Notes under the pieces: generated by a model
The model's input: only the letters and a program-made list of their open reading frames with translations
What the model was told of the DNA's origin: nothing
Database searches by the model: none
DNA from: Oscillospiraceae bacterium
GTDB lineage: Bacteria > Bacillota > Clostridia > WRCU01
NCBI GenBank assembly: GCA_009783805.1
Contig: WRCU01000052.1
Location: 1 to 8,186, forward strand
Length of the DNA: 8,186 nt
Reading direction: 5' to 3'
Position numbers and translations under genes: made by a program
Shown: positions 5,513 through 8,186 of the stretch, one piece after another
Position numbering within the stretch: the first letter of the stretch is position 1
How the letters are laid out: each line of letters begins with the position of its first letter

Positions 5513-7909
5513 ATGTCGGATTCCAACCTCGGTTCCAAGACCATGGCGGAGGTCCGCCGCATCGCAGGCACGTTGGGGCTGGACAATATCAGGAGCAGCA
5601 CGAAGGCCAACCTTATCGAGCGGATCGCGGCCGCCGGCGCCGAACGGCCGGAGGGCCCCACCGCGGCCAGGCCGGATGGCGGCGCCGAGCCGCCGAAGGC
5701 TGGGCCGGCGAAGGCCGAGCCGGCGAAGGCCGGGGGGGCCGACGGGCAGCCCACGGCCCACCCGCAGGGTGACGCGACCAATGATGGCGCGGCGCCATCG
5801 AAGGCGCCCGAGGCGAGGCACGGGGGCGGGCCGGGCAGGCGGCGGCACGGCCGCGCCGACCTAGGCGACGTCAATGGCGGCAAGCCGGGCGCGGCCGATG
5901 CGGGTCAGGGGCCTAAGCCGAGGGACCAGGCGCCGTCACGGGTAGAGGCGAAGGCCGAGGGGCCCGATGGGCGGCACGCAGCCCGCCCGCAGGGAGACGC
6001 GGCCCAGGGCGGCGCGGCGACGGCGGCGGGGCACGGGAACAAGGAGGGCGGGCGCGGCGATGGGCGCGAGGCCGGGGCCCGGCGTGAGGGCGGCGCCGAG
6101 CGTACGGCGGGTCAGGATGGCGCTCCGAGCGCCGCCAGGGCGGAGGCCCGCCCGCAGGAGGCCGCGGCCAATAGGCCGGAGGCGGCGGAGCCGGGCCAGC
6201 CGGCGAACAGGCTGCACCTGGACCAAAGGCGTCAGCGGCGGCCCAGCGAGGGCAAGCTATACGTCAACAGGCTGAACAGGGAAGGCGGGCTCCTAGGGGC
6301 GTCCGGCGCCTCCGCATGGAAGGGCGCGGCCGTGTCGGGCGAGGAGATTGAGAGGCAGGCGAGCCCGACCGTCCCCATCGCCCCGGTCGGGGGCGAAGGG
6401 GACGCGGAGCCGGGCGTGGGGGGCGAGCGGGGCAGGGGCGTCCCACGCGCCGCGGGCGCGGTCGCGAACGTGGGCGGAGGCGCGGTCTCAAACGCGGGCG
6501 GGGGCGCGGGCGGGGGTCGGGGCCATGCGGCCCGGTACGAGTCGGGGCCGAAGCTGGGGCAGCAGACCAGGCCGGACTACGGCAGGAGGGCCGACGGCGG
6601 CGGGCGTCCGGAGCGCGGGGGTAGGCCCGAGAAAGGCGGGAGGGCCGATCAGCGCCAGCCCAGGTATGCGAAGGACGAGGCGGACGGCGGCAGGAACGCT
6701 TCCAGGGAGGCCGATGAGGCGCGCCTGGCGGAGAGGATGGCGGCCTCCGACGATGCCGATGCGGCGGCTTCAGAGGCCGACATGGTGGTGAGCGGCGTAT
6801 TGGAGGTCGTCTCCGACAACTACGGGTTCATCAGGTCGAACACCAACTACCTTTCGGGCGGCAGGGACGTCTACGTGCCCCAGTCGACCATACGCAGGTA
6901 CGGACTGAAGACCGGGGACCTGCTTTCCGGGAGGTACAAGGCGCCGAAGGACACGGAGAGGTACTCCGCCTTGGTGCAGGTGGCGACGATAAACGAGGAG
7001 GCGCCCGAGACGGCCATGAAGAGGAGGCCCTTCGAGACCCTGACGCCCATATTCCCCGACCAGAAGCTGCGGCTGGAGGTAAGCGAAAAGGAGCTGTCCA
7101 CCAGGATCCTCGACATGATATCGCCGATAGGGAAAGGGCAGAGGGGCCTCATAGTCTCGCCGCCCAAGGCTGGGAAGACCATACTCCTGAAGAAGATCGC
7201 GAACTCCATCACCACCAACTCCCCTGAGGTCAAGCTCTTCGTGCTGCTGGTGGATGAACGGCCCGAGGAAGTCACCGACATGAAGAGGTCCATACGCGGC
7301 GAGGTCATATACTCCACCTTCGACGAGCTGCCCGAGCACCACGTGAAGGTGGCCGAGATGCTCCAGGAGCGGGCGATGCGCCTGGTCGAGCACGGGCACG
7401 ACGTCGTCATCCTGATGGACAGCATCACCAGGCTGGCCAGGGCGTACAACATAACCATCCCGCCCACGGGGCGGTCGCTTTCGGGGGGGCTGGACCCCGG
7501 CGCGCTCCATAAGCCGAAGCGCTTCTTCGGGGCGGCGCGCAACATAGAGGACGGGGGCAGCCTCACCATCCTCGCCACGGCCCTCATAGAGACGGGCAGC
7601 AGGATGGACGACATGATCTACGAGGAGTTCAAGGGTACGGGCAACATGGAGGTGCACCTGGACCGCAAGCTGTCGGAGAAGCGCATATTCCCGGCCATCG
7701 ACATGGTCAAGTCGGGCACCAGGCGGGAGGACCTGCTCATGACGCCGAAGGAGCTGGAGGCCGTGTACGCGATCAGGAAGGCCATGAGCAACATGGAGAC
7801 GGCGGAGATAACCGAGCTGCTCATAAGCAAGTTCATGCAGACGAAGACGAACGGCGACTTCATCAATAGCCTGAACTACTCGTCCGTGAACCGCAAGGAA
7901 AGCGTCTGA
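5513..7909 (+). CDS. rho: Transcription termination factor Rho with a long disordered insert
   Basis: Hexameric RNA-dependent ATPase/translocase that terminates transcription. The order is: N-terminal Rho_N helical domain (about 1-42; [14 protein letters not shown] segment at 29-38); low-complexity insert (about 43-423), some 40% Gly+Ala by my count, rich in Arg and Pro, with no Cys or Phe; then the OB-fold RNA-binding domain (about 424-495) with the aromatic/RNP-like DNYGFIRS (435-442). The ATPase follows: Walker A SPPKAGKT (549-556), catalytic Glu582 in DERPEEV (E. coli Glu211), Walker B VVILMDS (631-637, Asp636), Q-loop [10 protein letters not shown] (652-661), R-loop region [12 protein letters not shown] (708-719) and the presumed arginine finger in SGTRRED (Arg737). 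At 798 residues it compares with about 420 in E. coli; long inserts at this point are known in Actinomycetota, Bacteroidota and some Bacillota. The start at 5513 has GGGGG upstream; Met11 lacks a site. The core is intact. Rho has its own likely promoter. Confidence 0.97.
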   Translation: MSDSNLGSKTMAEVRRIAGTLGLDNIRSSTKANLIERIAAAGAERPEGPTAARPDGGAEPPKAGPAKAEPAKAGGADGQPTAHPQGDATNDGAAPSKAPEARHGGGPGRRRHGRADLGDVNGGKPGAADAGQGPKPRDQAPSRVEAKAEGPDGRHAARPQGDAAQGGAATAAGHGNKEGGRGDGREAGARREGGAERTAGQDGAPSAARAEARPQEAAANRPEAAEPGQPANRLHLDQRRQRRPSEGKLYVNRLNREGGLLGASGASAWKGAAVSGEEIERQASPTVPIAPVGGEGDAEPGVGGERGRGVPRAAGAVANVGGGAVSNAGGGAGGGRGHAARYESGPKLGQQTRPDYGRRADGGGRPERGGRPEKGGRADQRQPRYAKDEADGGRNASREADEARLAERMAASDDADAAASEADMVVSGVLEVVSDNYGFIRSNTNYLSGGRDVYVPQSTIRRYGLKTGDLLSGRYKAPKDTERYSALVQVATINEEAPETAMKRRPFETLTPIFPDQKLRLEVSEKELSTRILDMISPIGKGQRGLIVSPPKAGKTILLKKIANSITTNSPEVKLFVLLVDERPEEVTDMKRSIRGEVIYSTFDELPEHHVKVAEMLQERAMRLVEHGHDVVILMDSITRLARAYNITIPPTGRSLSGGLDPGALHKPKRFFGAARNIEDGGSLTILATALIETGSRMDDMIYEEFKGTGNMEVHLDRKLSEKRIFPAIDMVKSGTRREDLLMTPKELEAVYAIRKAMSNMETAEITELLISKFMQTKTNGDFINSLNYSSVNRKESV
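5708..6019 (+). repeat. Degenerate duplicated segment in the Rho insert coding region
   Basis: Residues 66-94 (5708-5794) and 146-169 (5948-6019) align as AKAE, then a gap, then G-x-DG followed by PQGDA and GAA. Outside the gap, 16 of 24 positions are identical. A weaker third echo ([12 protein letters not shown]) lies near residues 208-219. This suggests the insert grew by internal duplication. Confidence 0.5.
6599..6652 (+). repeat. Three 18-base units encoding a GGR-type hexapeptide repeat in Rho
   Basis: Residues 363-380 read [18 protein letters not shown]. The repeat is clear in the protein, but the codons differ between units (for Arg CGT, AGG, AGG; for the Gly pair GGC GGG, GGG GGT, GGC GGG). 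It lies within an RG-rich tract (about 357-385) shortly before the RNA-binding domain. Confidence 0.6.
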
Positions 7910-7932
7910 CGGCCGGGCGGGGCGATCGGCCT

Positions 7933-7963
7933 GGCCGCCTGCCCTAAGCCGGGGCGGGCGGCC
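7933..7963. terminator. Hairpin between convergent rho and trxB, possible shared terminator
   Basis: GGCCGCCTGCCC (7933-7944) pairs with GGGCGGGCGGCC (7952-7963): 12 pairs with one G-U wobble in the rho-strand RNA and a seven-base loop. It sits in the 58-base gap between the two stop codons, so it can serve both genes. Neither strand has a T-run after the stem, so it is a stem-only structure rather than a textbook intrinsic terminator. Confidence 0.5.
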
Positions 7964-7967
7964 GCCC

Positions 7968-8186
7968 TTACGTAAGGGAAAGCACGTACTGGGTGGCGTA
8001 GTAGGCCGCCACCGCCCCGTCGGACAGGGAGGTGACTATCTGCCTGAGCGGCGTCGCGCGTATGTCGCCGGCCGCGAATATGCCCGGCCTGTCCGTCCTC
8101 ATGCATTCATCCGTCAGGATGTACCCGTCCTCATCCAAGCTGACCAGGCCCTTGAAAACCTCGCTTTGGGGCACCGAGCCGATGGC
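7968..8186 (-). CDS. trxB: Thioredoxin reductase, C-terminal part (5' end beyond the window)
   Basis: NADPH-dependent flavoenzyme that reduces thioredoxin. Only the last 72 codons are present. The frame is open to the right edge and reads AIGSVPQSEVFKGLV onward, so the GTG at 8174 is an internal Val codon and not a start. The C-terminal FAD-binding region of the low-molecular-weight TrxB family is clear: LDEDGYILTDECMRT, PGIFAAGDIR and PLRQIVTSLSDGAVAA. The redox-active CxxC and the NADPH motif would lie outside the window. The stop (TAA on the minus strand, 7968-7970) faces rho. A related ferredoxin/thioredoxin-reductase-like flavoprotein cannot be fully excluded from the C-terminus alone. 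Confidence 0.88.
   Translation of the reverse strand, partial: AIGSVPQSEVFKGLVSLDEDGYILTDECMRTDRPGIFAAGDIRATPLRQIVTSLSDGAVAAYYATQYVLSLT

Noticed and set aside
5450..5883. Minus-strand Pro/Arg-rich ORFs over the rho 5' region
   Set aside because: They are shadows of the repetitive Rho insert; the composition mirrors the Gly/Ala-rich coding strand.
6770..7657. Minus-strand ORF of 295 codons opposite the Rho core
   Set aside because: It is fully antisense to the conserved Rho ATPase and RNA-binding domains, with no recognisable domain; the open frame comes from GC-rich third positions.
7876..8106. Minus-strand 76-codon ORF overlapping the trxB end
   Set aside because: It is in a different frame from the clear TrxB C-terminus and has no similarity I can recognise.

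Overview
The window is a GC-rich bacterial segment (by eye roughly two-thirds G+C). It holds a rhamnose-catabolism gene cluster, then the gene for transcription terminator Rho, then the end of a convergent thioredoxin reductase gene. The first five genes and rho are on the + strand and trxB is on the - strand. The rhamnose isomerase is the RhaI type common in Gram-positive bacteria. The PHP-type protein and the stand-alone class II aldolase resemble those of anaerobic Bacillota, so a high-GC member of Bacillota (Clostridia-like) is my best guess. This is not proven. Codon use is peculiar for a GC-rich genome: AGG dominates for Arg and ATA is common for Ile. The bias looks the same across the window, so nothing stands out as recently acquired.

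Layout. (1) 2-952: C-terminal part of a PHP-like protein, cut off at the left edge. (2) 939-2423: rhamnulokinase RhaB, overlapping gene 1 by 14 bases. (3) 2450-2821: small ASRT-family protein (the 'sensory rhodopsin transducer' domain), here without a rhodopsin and lodged between sugar enzymes. (4) 2880-4073: L-rhamnose isomerase RhaI with a complete set of metal and substrate residues. (5) 4074-4307: non-coding spacer with a repeated motif and two long-loop hairpins. (6) 4308-5348: class II aldolase, probably the rhamnulose-1-phosphate aldolase. (7) 5349-5512: spacer with an inverted repeat, a GC palindrome, a perfect TATAAT box and a tandem 14-base repeat in the predicted rho leader. (8) 5513-7909: Rho, 798 residues, nearly twice the E. 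coli length because of a disordered insert of about 380 residues. (9) 7933-7963: hairpin between convergent genes. (10) 7968-8186: C-terminus of thioredoxin reductase TrxB.

Working together: RhaI converts L-rhamnose to L-rhamnulose, RhaB phosphorylates it, and the aldolase should cleave rhamnulose-1-phosphate to DHAP and L-lactaldehyde. The PHP-like and ASRT proteins are accessory members of unknown role. No transporter, regulator, mutarotase or lactaldehyde dehydrogenase/reductase is visible, so the cluster probably extends to the left. The most unusual items are the RG-rich, repeat-bearing insert in Rho, the tandem C-rich repeat in the rho leader, and the ASRT gene inside the rhamnose cluster. 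I see no mobile element, CRISPR array, tRNA or rRNA.
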